A DNA stretch of 64,000 bases, taken from contig NZ_CP098415.1 in NCBI RefSeq assembly GCF_023702125.1, positions 310,001 to 374,000 of the forward strand, read 5' to 3'. Below the pieces are notes generated by a model, which made no database searches, was not told the origin of the DNA, and was given only the letters and a program-made list of their open reading frames with translations. The stretch's first letter is position 1. Each line of letters opens with the position of its first letter. This stretch comes from Halorubrum hochsteinianum. Lineage in GTDB: Archaea; Halobacteriota; Halobacteria; Halobacteriales; Haloferacaceae. This document shows positions 34,422 through 44,065 of this stretch, in pieces. The position numbers were made by a program, and so were the translations under genes.

Positions 34422-36311
34422 TCAGCGCGCCGGAACGACCGTCACCGTTCGGTTCCGGTCGATCGCGTCCTCCAGCTCCTCGGCGATGGCGGAACCGCGG
34501 GAGACCTGGACCTCGCCGCCGCGGCCGACGGTGGCGGTGAAGAGGTACTCCCCGTCGGCGCGCACCTCGACCGTCTCGCCGACGCCGTCGTCGACGTCGA
34601 TGACGACGTGCCGCGAGGTGATCTCCGGGGCGACCACCGTTCCGCGCTCGGCCCCGACCTGTCCCCCGCCGCTGCCGTTATCAGCGGCACCGCCCGCCGG
34701 GCCCTGCCCCGACCCGCCGGGCTTCTCGTCGTGTGTGCGGACGTCGATGTCGATCCCGAGGCGGTTCTCGATGTCGGCGATGCGGCCGCCGCCCTTCCCG
34801 ATCACCGTGCCGATGTCGCCCTCGGTGACGTAGACGACCGCCTCGTCGTCGCCGTTCAGCTCCACGTCGACGTGGCCGTGCGCGACCGATCGGATCTCCC
34901 GTTCGATCTCCTTTTTCGCGATGCGGCCGACGCCGGAGTCACCCCCCGCCTCGCCGCCGTCCTCGTCGAGCGGGACGGTGACGACCTGCCGGTTGAACGT
35001 GTAGATCTCGTACTCCGGCCGGCCCGTCTCGAAGTTCGACACCTGAATGACCGGGCGCGCGAGGTCTTCGGCGGTGAGGCCCGCCGGGACCTTCACCTCG
35101 GTCGTCACGTCGTACACGGTGTGGACCTCGCCGGCCTCGATGTAGACGACGGTGTCGACGATCTGCGGGATCATCCCGAGCTCGACGCGGCCGACGAGGC
35201 GCTGGAGCGCGTCGATGGCGCGCGAGGCGTGGACGACGCCGACCATCCCGACGCCGGCCATCCGCATGTCCGAGAACACCTCGAAGTCGTTCGTCTTCCG
35301 CACCTCGTCGTAGATGGTGTAGTCCGGCCGGACCAGGAGGAGCGAGTCGGCGGTGTTCTCCATCTCGCCGCCGAGCGCGCCGTACTGGGTGATCTCCGGG
35401 CCGACCTGGAGGTCCCGCGGCTTCTCCATCGTCTTCACCGCGTAGTCGCTGTCGTTCAGGAACTCCGCGACCGCCTGCGCGAACGTCGACTTCCCGGCAC
35501 CGGGCGACCCGGAGATGAGCACGCCGCGCTTCCGCTCCGTGAACCGGTCGCGCAGTTCGTCCGCGAACTCGTAGTCGTCGAGCGTCGTCTTCGCGATCGG
35601 TCTGACGGCCGTGATCTCGATGCCGTCGGCGAACGGCGGCCGCGCGACCGCGATCCGGTAGTCCCGGAACTGGACGATGTCCATCCCGTCGTCGGAGAGC
35701 TCGATGAAGCCCTCGTTGGACTGCCGGGCGAGGTCGACGATCGAGTTGGCCCACTCGCGCATCTGCGCCTCCTCGGTCGGCTCGTCGTCGATCTCGACGT
35801 AGCGCATCTCGCCGAGGCTCCCGCGTTTCGCCTTCGGAACGGTGCCCGTCTTGAGGTGGACGGACATCGTCTCGTCGGTGAAGAAGTCCCGAATCGGCAG
35901 GTCGTCGACGACGCCGCGGGCGACGGGTTCGACGTACTCCACGTCGAGCCCCTTCGCGCGGGCGACCTCGGCCTGGACCACGTCGCTGGACAAAAGCGTC
36001 GCGTCGTGGTCGGCGGCCAGGTCGCGGATCAGCGCGTCCACGTCGCCCTCGTGGGCGTTCGAGCGGGCGTCGCCGCTGGCGCGCTCGCCGACGTACCGCA
36101 GTTCGATGGTCCCGTCGTCGGCGTGGTCGGCGAGGCGCTTGAGTTCGCTCAACCCGTCCCAGCCGGATTCGAGCCCGTCGTTCGCCTGCGACTCGAGTTC
36201 GCCGACGACCGCCTCCGGGACGAACACGGTGACCGACTCGTAGGTCCCGTCCGCGACGCGTTCGGACACGCGGCCGTCGACGACCGCGCTCGTGTCCGGT
36301 ACTACGTTCAT
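34422..36311 (-). CDS. PIN domain - secretion-type ATPase - KH domain protein
   Basis: 629-residue archaeal protein with three modules. Residues 1-140 are a PIN domain (VVPDTSAVVDGRVS, EGDVDALI, ATLLSSDVVQ), the nuclease fold of VapC. Residues about 210-460 are a VirB11/PilT-like ATPase with GSPGAGKSTFAQA as Walker A. Residues about 480-530 hold a KH RNA-binding motif (TEGDIGTVIGKGGGRI). A linker and a C-terminal beta domain follow. The architecture is the widespread archaeal PINc/VapC ATPase family and suggests ATP-driven RNA processing or ribosome quality control, though activity is not established. ATG 36311 begins the PIN strand directly. Confidence 0.9.
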   Translation of the reverse strand: MNVVPDTSAVVDGRVSERVADGTYESVTVFVPEAVVGELESQANDGLESGWDGLSELKRLADHADDGTIELRYVGERASGDARSNAHEGDVDALIRDLAADHDATLLSSDVVQAEVARAKGLDVEYVEPVARGVVDDLPIRDFFTDETMSVHLKTGTVPKAKRGSLGEMRYVEIDDEPTEEAQMREWANSIVDLARQSNEGFIELSDDGMDIVQFRDYRIAVARPPFADGIEITAVRPIAKTTLDDYEFADELRDRFTERKRGVLISGSPGAGKSTFAQAVAEFLNDSDYAVKTMEKPRDLQVGPEITQYGALGGEMENTADSLLLVRPDYTIYDEVRKTNDFEVFSDMRMAGVGMVGVVHASRAIDALQRLVGRVELGMIPQIVDTVVYIEAGEVHTVYDVTTEVKVPAGLTAEDLARPVIQVSNFETGRPEYEIYTFNRQVVTVPLDEDGGEAGGDSGVGRIAKKEIEREIRSVAHGHVDVELNGDDEAVVYVTEGDIGTVIGKGGGRIADIENRLGIDIDVRTHDEKPGGSGQGPAGGAADNGSGGGQVGAERGTVVAPEITSRHVVIDVDDGVGETVEVRADGEYLFTATVGRGGEVQVSRGSAIAEELEDAIDRNRTVTVVPAR

Positions 36312-36444
36312 ACCGAGGATCGGTCCGGGAGGCGTATAAGGGTGTTCGACCGGGGGCCGCGGCGACCGGCCCGCGACCGCCCCCGCCTCGCCGACGGCGA
36401 CCGAGTCCGCGGCGGCCGGTTCGACCTCGCCGCTCGCAGCCCGA

Positions 36445-37161
36445 TCAGTCGTCCGCGGCGGCCGGCTCGGCCTCGTCGCTCGCGAGGCGCTCGGCGTAGG
36501 CGGTGAAGTTGTCGAACAGCGCCTTCGCCTCGCAGGCGGCGTCGTACGCCGCCGGCGTGATCGACTCCAAGACGGCGTCGACGCGGGCGTCGCCGATCTG
36601 GTCGCGCTTCCCGTCGGTCACGTCGCGGGCGGTCTCGGCGTCGTACTCGGGGTGGAACTGGACGCCCCAGCAGTGGCCGTCGCGGAACGCGTGGACGCCG
36701 CGGTCGTTCTCGGCGAGCAGCGTCGCGGACGGCGGGAGTTCGACCACCGCGTCGCCGTGGGTGGTGAACGCGGTGAACGACTCGTCTATCCCCTCGAACA
36801 GCGGGTCCTCGCGGGTCTGACGGATCTCGTTGTAGCCGATCTCGAATCCGTCCATCCCGGCGACGCGGCCGCCGAGCGCCTCCGCGAGCACCTGGTGGCC
36901 GTAACAGACGCCCAGCACCGGGCAGCCGGCGTCGGCGGCCTCGGCGACGTAGTCGACCAGCGGCGGGATCCACGCCTCGTCCCAGTAGACCGACGAGCGC
37001 GACCCGGTCACGACGACGCCGTCGAACTCGGTGTGGTCGGGGAGGTCCCCGGAAACGGCGTCGAACTCGACGAGGTCGGCGTCGATCTCTCTGCGGAAGT
37101 TCCGACGCGTGTTCGCGCCGTCGTGAGCGGCGTTCAACAGGGCGAACCGGAGGCGAGTCAT
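36445..37161 (-). CDS. type 1 glutamine amidotransferase (GMP synthase-like)
   Basis: 238-residue class I GATase domain protein. PVLGVCYGHQVLAEALGG has the nucleophilic cysteine and GVQFHPEYD the catalytic histidine and glutamate. It is a stand-alone member similar to the GATase part of GMP synthase but with AFTTHGDAVVELP in place of GMP-synthase-specific sequence, so the partner enzyme and acceptor are unknown. ATG 37161 opens with MTRLRFALLNAAHDG. It is 105 bases from the alpha/beta hydrolase on the same strand. Confidence 0.87.
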   Translation of the reverse strand: MTRLRFALLNAAHDGANTRRNFRREIDADLVEFDAVSGDLPDHTEFDGVVVTGSRSSVYWDEAWIPPLVDYVAEAADAGCPVLGVCYGHQVLAEALGGRVAGMDGFEIGYNEIRQTREDPLFEGIDESFTAFTTHGDAVVELPPSATLLAENDRGVHAFRDGHCWGVQFHPEYDAETARDVTDGKRDQIGDARVDAVLESITPAAYDAACEAKALFDNFTAYAERLASDEAEPAAADD

Positions 37162-37265
37162 TGCCGGAACGGAGAGCCGAGAGCGACAAAACGGTTACGA
37201 CGCCGGACGCGCCGGCCGACGACGCGGACACGCGGAACGACGGCGGTCGGCGGCGTCCGCCGACC

Positions 37266-38069
37266 TCACTCGAACGTCGCGCTCGCGTGCTCCGCCAGCC
37301 ACCCGGCGAGCATGTCGTTCACCGCGGCGGACGCCTCGACGCCGACGAGGTGTCGAGCGCCCTCGATCGGATGGAACTCGCCGCGGGGGAGTCCCTCCGC
37401 GAGCGTCTCGCCGGCGGTGACGGGACAGACCGTGTCGTCGGTCCCGTGGACGACCAAGGCCGGCGTCGCGACCTCGAAGAGTTCGTCGGCCAGATCGAAC
37501 TCGTCGAGCGCGGCGCGGTGCGCCTCGTACGCCTCGCGGTCGGCGTCCTCGGCGAGCCGCCACTCCGCGATCCGCGAGAGCGCGTCCGGGTGCGCCTCGC
37601 GGAAGTCGACGGAGAGGAGCCCGTTCAGCGACCCCTCGACCGCGGCGGGGTCGGCCGGGTCGGCCCAGACGCCGTCGGCGTTGTACGCGTCGCCCGCCGG
37701 CGGCGTCCCGAGGAGCGCGAGGCTCGCCGGTCGCGAGGAGGTCAGTGCGGCCGTCAGTGCGACGGTGCCGCCGAGCCCGTAGCCGACGAGGTGGGCGTTC
37801 CGGACCCCCTCGGCCGCGCACACCGCCTCGACGTCGGCCGCGAGCGTCTCGATCGAGTAGGGGCCGGGCGGCGCGTCCGACCGTCCGACGCCGCGCGTCT
37901 CCGGCGTGATCACCGTGTGGGGGCCAGCGAGGGCGGCGTGTTGCCAGCCGAACTGCCACGCGCCGAGCCCCGCGTCGCCGCAGAAGACGACCGCCTCGTC
38001 GGGGTCGCCGGCGTCGGGGGCGTCCACCTCGTACCGGATCTCCGCGCCGGCGTTTGTCGCGTAGGGCAT
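37266..38069 (-). CDS. alpha/beta hydrolase-fold protein with glycine at the nucleophile position
   Basis: 267-residue alpha/beta hydrolase fold. VITPETRGVGRSDAPPGPY matches the region before the nucleophile elbow, VVHGTDDTVCPV supplies the acid and IEGARHLVGVEA the histidine. At the elbow, where GxSxG is expected, the sequence is VGYGLGG, placing glycine at residue 98 instead of serine. Either it is not a serine hydrolase or it uses another residue. A similar VGAGLGG form is, as I recall, common in haloarchaeal relatives, so this is probably a lineage feature rather than a mutation. It ends 22 bases before alaS starts reading in the same direction. Confidence 0.8.
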   Translation of the reverse strand: MPYATNAGAEIRYEVDAPDAGDPDEAVVFCGDAGLGAWQFGWQHAALAGPHTVITPETRGVGRSDAPPGPYSIETLAADVEAVCAAEGVRNAHLVGYGLGGTVALTAALTSSRPASLALLGTPPAGDAYNADGVWADPADPAAVEGSLNGLLSVDFREAHPDALSRIAEWRLAEDADREAYEAHRAALDEFDLADELFEVATPALVVHGTDDTVCPVTAGETLAEGLPRGEFHPIEGARHLVGVEASAAVNDMLAGWLAEHASATFE

Positions 38070-38090
38070 AGTGAACTCGCGGAGAGTCCG

Positions 38091-40871
38091 TCAGGCCTCC
38101 TGGAGGCTGCGGAGGACGTCCGGTGCCGCCTCCAAGGCGTCGTCGAGCGCGTCGGCGTCCGGGCCGCCGCCCTGCGCGAAGTCCGGCGGCCCGCCGCCGC
38201 CGCCGCCGACGCGGCCGGCGAGCTCCGAGACCACCTGCCCGGCGTTCACGTCGACTCCGTCCGGGACGCCGACGACGAAGCTCGCGGAGCCGCCGGCACC
38301 GCTGCCGATCACCGCGACCTTCCCGTCGTCGACGTGGGCGTTCGCGGTGGCGCGGAGCTCGTCGGCGTCGCCGTCGAGCCGCTGGATGACCGCGGTCGCC
38401 CCGCCGACCTCGACCTCCTCGGCGTCGGCACCGCCGGAGGCGCGCGCGGTCGCGAGCTCCTCTTTGAGCGACTCGATCTCCTTGCCCCGGGCCTTCCACT
38501 CCTCGAAGAAGCGCTCGGCGGTGTCCGGCACGTCGAGCGGGTCGACGTCCAACACGTCGGCCGCGTCGTACAGCGCGTCCTCGGTGCGCTGGGTCGCCTC
38601 AACCGCGGCGGCACCCGCCGCGAACACGATGCGCTCGACGCCGTCCTGAACCGGCTCGGTCTTCAACACCTTCACCGCGCCGATCTCGCCGGTGCGGTCG
38701 ACGTGGGTGCCCGCGCAGGCCTGAACGTCGGCGTCGCCGACGTGGATCAGGCGGACGTTCGTTCCCGGCGGGACGCCGCCCTGATACAGGTCGAAGCCGT
38801 GTTCGGCCTCCGCCTCGTTCCGGTCGGGCCACTCCTGCCGGACGGGCACGTCGTCGCGGACCAGCTCGTTGGCGACGCGCTCGATCGCCTTCACGTCCTC
38901 GCGGGTGATGCGCTCGAAGTGGCGCACGTCGAGGCGCGCGGAGTCGGTCCCCTTCTGGGCACCGGCCTGCCGGACGTGGCCGCCGAGCACCTCGCGGGCG
39001 GCGTGGCCGATGAGGTGCGTCGCGGTGTGGTGCGCCCGGAGGCGGTCGCGGCGGTCGCCGTCGACCTGCCCGCGGACGAACTCCCCCTTCCCAGGGTCGG
39101 CGTCCGTGCGGTGGAGGACGATCCCGTCGGTCTCCTGTACGTCGGTGACGTCGACGGTCGTCTCGCCGACCGTGAGCTGTCCCCGGTCGGTGGGCTGTCC
39201 GCCGCCCTCGGGGTAGAACATCGTCTGGTCTAAGACGACGTCGTACCCCTCCTCGGCCTCCAACACGTCGAGGACGACCGCCTCGAACTCGGTGCGCCCC
39301 TGGTCGTCGTAGAACAGCTTCTCGGTCTCGGGGAGGTCGGCGAGCCGCTCGTCGCGCTCGTCGGCGGCCTCGGCGGCGTCGGCCTCCTCGTGTCTGTCGG
39401 CGACGAGCGCGTAGAAGTCGTCGGGCACGTCGACGGTCGCGCCCCGCTCGTCGGCGATGTCGGCGACCATGTCGGGCTGGATCCCGTGGGAGTCGTACAG
39501 CTCCAACAGCTCCTCGGTCGGGATCGGCTCGCCGGTGCCGGCGTACTCGTCGGCGAGCTGTTCGACCTTCCGGGCACCGCGCTCCAGCGTCTCCTCGTAC
39601 TTCCGCTCCTCGCTGCGCACGATCTCGCGGACCGTGTCGCGGTTCTCGTAGCCGAGCCGATCGGCCTGCATGTCGACCAGCTCGTCGAGCGGGGCGTCGA
39701 CGCCGACCTCGTCGACGAGCCGCTTCATCCGGCGCAACACCATCCGCGCGAGGTAACCCGTCCCGACGTTGGAGGGGACGATCTCGTCGCCGAACATGTA
39801 CGCGAGCGTCCGCGAGTGGTCCGCGATCGCGTAGATCGATTCGAGCGGCTCGACCAGTTCGCGCAGCCGCTCGACGTCGACATCGAGCCGGTCTGCGATC
39901 TCGCCGCGCGCGGCCTCAACGTCGTCGACGTCGTCGATGTCGAGCCGTCCGGAGAGCTTCGCGGCGCGGTGGATCAGCTCCCGCTCCGCCTCCGTGTGCT
40001 CGATCCCCGCGTTGTCCTTCAGGAATTCGATGGCGTCGGGGTAGATCGCCTCGTACACCGTCGCGGTCCCCTGGCTCATCCACGTCCACCGCTCTAACCC
40101 GTAGCCGGTGTCGACGATGTACGTGTCCATGAACGAGTACGTGTGCCCGTCCTTCATCTCGTAGTCGCCGTCGGGGTCCCGCTCCATACACATGAAGACG
40201 AGCGTCGCCAGCTCGGCCCCCTTGTAGATGACCTCGATTGCGGGCCCGGCGTTGCCGCCGCCGACCCACGGGTCCTCGATGTAGGTGATCTCTTCGAGGT
40301 CCGCCCCGAGGCTCTCGAACAGTTCGTCGCAGTACCGGACCGTCTCGTCTTTCCAGTACACCTCGCCGTGGTAGGCGTACTCGCCCTCCTCGACCTCCTC
40401 GCGCGTGTTGAACGCGTGGTGGGCCATCATTTCGAACGCCATCGTGTGCCGGCCCGTCTTCCCGACGTTGTCGATGTCCTGCATCCGGATACAGGGCTGG
40501 GAGACGGTCAGCGGGTTCGCCGGCGGCGGCGTCTGCCCGGAGGTGACCAGCGGCTGGAAGTCGTAGATGGACGCCTGCGTCAGGAGGACGTCGTCGCGCC
40601 AGCGGTTCGCGGCGACCGGGTACGGGTCGATCCGCTCGTGACCGTGCTCCTCGAAGAAAGAGAGGAACGCCTCGCGCATCTCCGACAGCGAGTGGGCCTC
40701 GGGGAAGCCCGGGTCGTCGATGAAGCTGTAGTCCGCACATGGCGGCTCGCCGCACAGTTCGCGGTCGGCGTCGCGGGTCCAGAAGTGCGCGCCACAGGAG
40801 GAACACTCCTTGCGCTCGAACCCCTCCTCCTCGAAGTAGTCGAGACGGTACTCCGCTTCGAGATCGCTCAT
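38091..40871 (-). CDS. alaS: alanyl-tRNA synthetase
   Basis: 926-residue class II enzyme charging tRNA-Ala, with full archaeal architecture: an N-terminal [19 protein letters not shown] zinc-type segment, the class II core ([19 protein letters not shown], motif 3 YGLERWTWM), an editing domain with [11 protein letters not shown] (HxxxH) and [13 protein letters not shown] (third zinc or catalytic set), and a glycine-rich C-terminal domain ([17 protein letters not shown]). The editing domain removes mischarged Ser and Gly. CCCTTTTGG about 28 bases upstream (plus 40896-40904) is a likely TATA box, giving a leaderless mRNA. It is divergent from the histidine kinase gene at 41049. Confidence 0.97.
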   Translation of the reverse strand: MSDLEAEYRLDYFEEEGFERKECSSCGAHFWTRDADRELCGEPPCADYSFIDDPGFPEAHSLSEMREAFLSFFEEHGHERIDPYPVAANRWRDDVLLTQASIYDFQPLVTSGQTPPPANPLTVSQPCIRMQDIDNVGKTGRHTMAFEMMAHHAFNTREEVEEGEYAYHGEVYWKDETVRYCDELFESLGADLEEITYIEDPWVGGGNAGPAIEVIYKGAELATLVFMCMERDPDGDYEMKDGHTYSFMDTYIVDTGYGLERWTWMSQGTATVYEAIYPDAIEFLKDNAGIEHTEAERELIHRAAKLSGRLDIDDVDDVEAARGEIADRLDVDVERLRELVEPLESIYAIADHSRTLAYMFGDEIVPSNVGTGYLARMVLRRMKRLVDEVGVDAPLDELVDMQADRLGYENRDTVREIVRSEERKYEETLERGARKVEQLADEYAGTGEPIPTEELLELYDSHGIQPDMVADIADERGATVDVPDDFYALVADRHEEADAAEAADERDERLADLPETEKLFYDDQGRTEFEAVVLDVLEAEEGYDVVLDQTMFYPEGGGQPTDRGQLTVGETTVDVTDVQETDGIVLHRTDADPGKGEFVRGQVDGDRRDRLRAHHTATHLIGHAAREVLGGHVRQAGAQKGTDSARLDVRHFERITREDVKAIERVANELVRDDVPVRQEWPDRNEAEAEHGFDLYQGGVPPGTNVRLIHVGDADVQACAGTHVDRTGEIGAVKVLKTEPVQDGVERIVFAAGAAAVEATQRTEDALYDAADVLDVDPLDVPDTAERFFEEWKARGKEIESLKEELATARASGGADAEEVEVGGATAVIQRLDGDADELRATANAHVDDGKVAVIGSGAGGSASFVVGVPDGVDVNAGQVVSELAGRVGGGGGGPPDFAQGGGPDADALDDALEAAPDVLRSLQEA

Positions 40872-41014
40872 TACACGAACGTGGCCCGTGTTGCTCCAAA
40901 AGGGTTCCGGGGTCGCTCGTCGGCGGTCGTGCGGGGAAACTCGACGCCGGTCCCGACGAGAAACCGACGGCGGGATCCGGACGCAACGTGTGGCCTCGAC
41001 GACCGGTAAGAAGA

Positions 41015-41022
41015 CTTATAAT
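41015..41022 (+). promoter_or_regulatory. TATA box of the histidine kinase gene
   Basis: CTTATAAT, centred about 31 bases before the GTG at 41049. With the usual spacing, transcription starts at about 41043-41047, leaving almost no leader and supporting the GTG start. Confidence 0.55.
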
Positions 41023-41048
41023 CTCGTGGAAGGCTATCATACACCATC

Positions 41049-42923
41049 GTGACTTCCGCGGTTGGCGAGCACGCGCTGGTCCTCGTGCTCGGCGACGACC
41101 CAGAACGCACCGGCGACGTGGGGAATCGGTTCGGCGCAGCGTGGAGCGCCTCCGACGGCGACCGGGAGGTGGCCGTCGAGACGCGCGCGGCGACCTCCGG
41201 CGACTTCGACGCGGAGCGGACCGACGACGCCGACGTGATCGTCGTCGTCGACGAGGCGGCGCTGGACCGCGTCCGGTCGGCCGACCGCGACGGGTTCGTG
41301 GTGGCGTACGTCGACGACCCGGCCGGCGAGACCGCCACCGATCCGGTCGTGGACGCGGTCGCCGGGACGCCCGAGGCGCTCGCGGAGACCGTGTCGTGGC
41401 TGCTCGCGCGCGACCGCCGGACGGTCACTCGGTCGGAGCCGACGCGGACGCCGTCGCGGGTCGAACGCCTCAACGCCGGCATGGCGGAACTCGCCGCCGT
41501 CAGGTCCGTCGACGAGGCGTATCGAGCCGCCATCGCGGTCGCCGAACGGGTGTTCCCCGAGTACCAGAGCGTGGTCGCCGTCCGCGACGGCGAGTGGGTC
41601 GAACCGATGGTCGCGTCCAGCGGGACGCCGGTCGAGGACTGTAACCGGGTCCGCGTCGGAACCGAGGTGGCCGGACGGGCCGTTCGGACCGGGGACACGT
41701 CGGTCGCGCCGAACCCGAACCCGGACAGCCAGTTCGACGCGCTGCTCACCGTCCCGGTCGGCGACGACGCGGTATTCCAGCTCGCGGCCGACGGGGCGAG
41801 CGGGACCGACGAGTTCGACGACGCGGACCGCAGGCTGGCCGAGCTGCTCGGCTCGCACCTCGAGGAGACGCTCGATCGGATCGCCGTCACCGAAACGCTC
41901 CGCGCCGAGCGCGACAGGCTCCTCGCGCTGTTCACGAACGTCCCGGACCCCGCGGTCGCCTACGACTACGTCGACGGCGAGCCGGTCGTTCGGCAGGTCA
42001 ACGACGCGTTCGAGTCGACGTTCGGCTACGACGCCGAGGCGGTGACCGGAGAGTCCATCGACGAGTACATCGTTCCGGCTGATGCCGGGGGTGAGGCCGA
42101 CGACCTCAACGACCGCCTCCGGCGCGGCGAGAACGTCCGCCGCGAGGTGACGCGGATGACCGCGGACGGGCCGCGCCACTTCATCCTCCATGTCATCCCG
42201 ATCTACCTCAACGCGGCGAACGCGGCGGGCTTCGCCATCTACACCGACGTCACCGAGCGGCGGGAACGCGAGGAGACGCTCAGACGGCAGAACGAGCGGC
42301 TCGACGAGTTCGCCTCGATCGTCTCGCACGACCTCCGGAACCCGCTGTCGGTCGCCGAGGGGTACGTCGACCTCGCGCGGGAGACCGGCGATCTGGACCA
42401 CCTCGACAGGGCCGCCGACGCCGTCTCGCGGATGGACGAACTCGTCGCCGATCTCCTGTCGCTGGCCAGACAGGGCCGAGCGGTGGGCAAGACGGAGTCG
42501 GTCTCGCTGTCCGACGTCGCGCGCGAGGCGTGGGAGAGCGTCGACACCGGCGGCGCGACCCTGACCGTCGAGTCGGACGCGACCCTGGAGGCGAGTCGGA
42601 CGCGCCTGTGTGAACTGTTCGAGAACGTCTTCCGAAACAGCGTGGAACACGGCCGGGACTCCGCGGACGATCCGCTCTCCGTCCGAGTGGGGGCGACGCT
42701 CCGCGACGACGACGCAGTCGACGGGTTCCACGTCGAGGACGACGGGACCGGCCTCCCGGAGGAGGACATCGACCGGGTGTTCGAGAGCGGGTTCACGACC
42801 GAGGAGTCCGGCACCGGGCTCGGGCTCGCAATCAGCAAGCAGGTCGCCGAGGCGCACGGCTGGACGGTCGAGGCCCGCGCCGCCGAGGGCGGCGGGGCCC
42901 GGTTCGAGTTCCGCGCGTCCTGA
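41049..42923 (+). CDS. GAF/PAS sensor histidine kinase
   Basis: 624-residue soluble sensor kinase. Residues 1-130 resemble a decayed receiver-like domain ([16 protein letters not shown]). Residues about 145-285 form a GAF domain, and about 295-405 a PAS domain followed by PAC ([15 protein letters not shown]). The HisKA phosphoacceptor is H427 in [11 protein letters not shown], and the HATPase region has the N box [22 protein letters not shown] and [11 protein letters not shown]. No transmembrane helices are visible, so it senses a cytoplasmic signal. The cognate response regulator is not adjacent. The GTG start is supported by TATA spacing. Confidence 0.88.
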   Translation: MTSAVGEHALVLVLGDDPERTGDVGNRFGAAWSASDGDREVAVETRAATSGDFDAERTDDADVIVVVDEAALDRVRSADRDGFVVAYVDDPAGETATDPVVDAVAGTPEALAETVSWLLARDRRTVTRSEPTRTPSRVERLNAGMAELAAVRSVDEAYRAAIAVAERVFPEYQSVVAVRDGEWVEPMVASSGTPVEDCNRVRVGTEVAGRAVRTGDTSVAPNPNPDSQFDALLTVPVGDDAVFQLAADGASGTDEFDDADRRLAELLGSHLEETLDRIAVTETLRAERDRLLALFTNVPDPAVAYDYVDGEPVVRQVNDAFESTFGYDAEAVTGESIDEYIVPADAGGEADDLNDRLRRGENVRREVTRMTADGPRHFILHVIPIYLNAANAAGFAIYTDVTERREREETLRRQNERLDEFASIVSHDLRNPLSVAEGYVDLARETGDLDHLDRAADAVSRMDELVADLLSLARQGRAVGKTESVSLSDVAREAWESVDTGGATLTVESDATLEASRTRLCELFENVFRNSVEHGRDSADDPLSVRVGATLRDDDAVDGFHVEDDGTGLPEEDIDRVFESGFTTEESGTGLGLAISKQVAEAHGWTVEARAAEGGGARFEFRAS

Positions 42924-42981
42924 CCGGTCCCGGTCCGCGTCGGTCCGAAACGACCTTACGCCGCGCGTGAGGCTATCCGAT

Positions 42982-43260
42982 ATGGTCGAGAACGTCGTCT
43001 ACCCCGCCTACTTCGACGCCGAGCTGTCGCGCTCGGAGGGACGTCGCGTCCCGACGGATCTGGCGGTCGAAGCGCCGACCGTCGACGAAATCGCGAAGGC
43101 CGTCCAGCAGGTCGGCTACGACGCCGCCGTCGAGCGCGACGCCACCTACCCGCGCGAGTTCGAGCCCCGCGGGTCCGTGGCGGTGAAGGGGACCGAGGAC
43201 ACCGCGAAAAACGACCTCGTTCAGGCGATCGCCGCGTACCTCGGCGTCCTGCGGGAGTAA
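42982..43260 (+). CDS. srp19: signal recognition particle 19 kDa protein
   Basis: 92-residue RNA-binding protein that joins helices 6 and 8 of 7S RNA and prepares the site for SRP54. [20 protein letters not shown] and [15 protein letters not shown] are the characteristic RNA-contact segments of archaeal SRP19. ATG 42982 follows a short TATA-type gap after the kinase. Gar1 starts two bases after its stop, giving a two-gene operon of small ribonucleoprotein subunits. The 7S RNA gene itself is at 25606-25912. Confidence 0.93.
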   Translation: MVENVVYPAYFDAELSRSEGRRVPTDLAVEAPTVDEIAKAVQQVGYDAAVERDATYPREFEPRGSVAVKGTEDTAKNDLVQAIAAYLGVLRE

Positions 43261-43262
43261 TC

Positions 43263-43493
43263 GTGCGGCGCGTCGGCACCGTCGTCCGCACCGCCGGGGG
43301 GTTGGCGATCGCCCGCGGCGACCCGGGGACCGAGCCGCCGCGGATCGGCGCGAGCGTCGTCGACGAGTCGCTGTCGACGGTCGGGCGCGTCGTCGACGTG
43401 TTCGGACCGGTCGGTCACCCCTACGTGGCCGTCACGCCCGGCGACGGCGTCGGGCTCCCGGACCTCGTCGGCGGGAAGCTGTACGCGCGGTAG
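43263..43493 (+). CDS. gar1: H/ACA ribonucleoprotein subunit Gar1
   Basis: 76-residue beta-barrel protein of the archaeal H/ACA pseudouridylation complex with Cbf5, Nop10 and L7Ae. RRVGTVVRTAGGLAIARG, ESLSTVGRVVDVFGPVGHPYVAV and LPDLVGGKLYAR match the reduced archaeal Gar1 core (no glycine-arginine tails). The GTG start is two bases after srp19, so translation is probably coupled. It is convergent with the zinc-ribbon gene, with stop codons abutting. Confidence 0.9.
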   Translation: MRRVGTVVRTAGGLAIARGDPGTEPPRIGASVVDESLSTVGRVVDVFGPVGHPYVAVTPGDGVGLPDLVGGKLYAR

Positions 43494-43919
43494 CTACGAG
43501 GCCGGCGAGTCGCCCTCCCCGCCCTTCGCCGAGTCGCCCCCCTCCGCCTCCGTCGCGTCGCCTCTCCCCGCCTCCGTCGACCCGTCCGGTCCGGACTCCG
43601 CGGACGCCTCGTCGTCCGTCCCGCCATCCGATTCGGCCGCCGCGTCGCGTTCCGTCACGCTCACGTCCGCGAGCGTCGCGTCCGTCCGCGCGAGCCGCTC
43701 CGCCACGAGCAGTTTCTCCCGCCGCTCCAGCCGCTCCCAGTCGAACTCGGCCGGCGGGGACGCCTCCAGCGCCTCGAACCGGTCGATCACGCCCTGATTG
43801 ACGAACCGCTCGAACGAGTCGCAGTTCGGGCAGGTGCGCGACAGGTGCGACGTGTCGAACGACCGCGTGACGGCGTGATCGAGACAGTTCAGACACCGGT
43901 AGGTCGTGCTCCGAGACAC
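43494..43919 (-). CDS. zinc-ribbon protein with long acidic tail
   Basis: 141-residue haloarchaeal protein. C9-x2-C12 and C30-x2-C33 form a zinc ribbon (RCLNCLDH ... TCPNC). Residues 40-85 are helical with FERFVNQGVIDRFEAL, and the last 55 residues are a low-complexity acidic region of E, G, D, S and A. The GTG at 43919 starts just before the ribbon; longer frames run into nuoN in the wrong phase and are not credible. The ribbon suggests nucleic-acid or protein contact; function unknown. Confidence 0.72.
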   Translation of the reverse strand: MSRSTTYRCLNCLDHAVTRSFDTSHLSRTCPNCDSFERFVNQGVIDRFEALEASPPAEFDWERLERREKLLVAERLARTDATLADVSVTERDAAAESDGGTDDEASAESGPDGSTEAGRGDATEAEGGDSAKGGEGDSPAS

Positions 43920-44065
43920 GGGAAGAACTCGGTGCCGAACGGGGGAATATCTGTGGTCACCGGCGCGAACCTCGCCGGTCCGAACCGGCGGACGCGCCGC
44001 TGGCACGGCGAGTACTGAACGAGCGGAAACCGAAAACCGAAGCGAGTGTCGCCCGGAAGGGGCGC

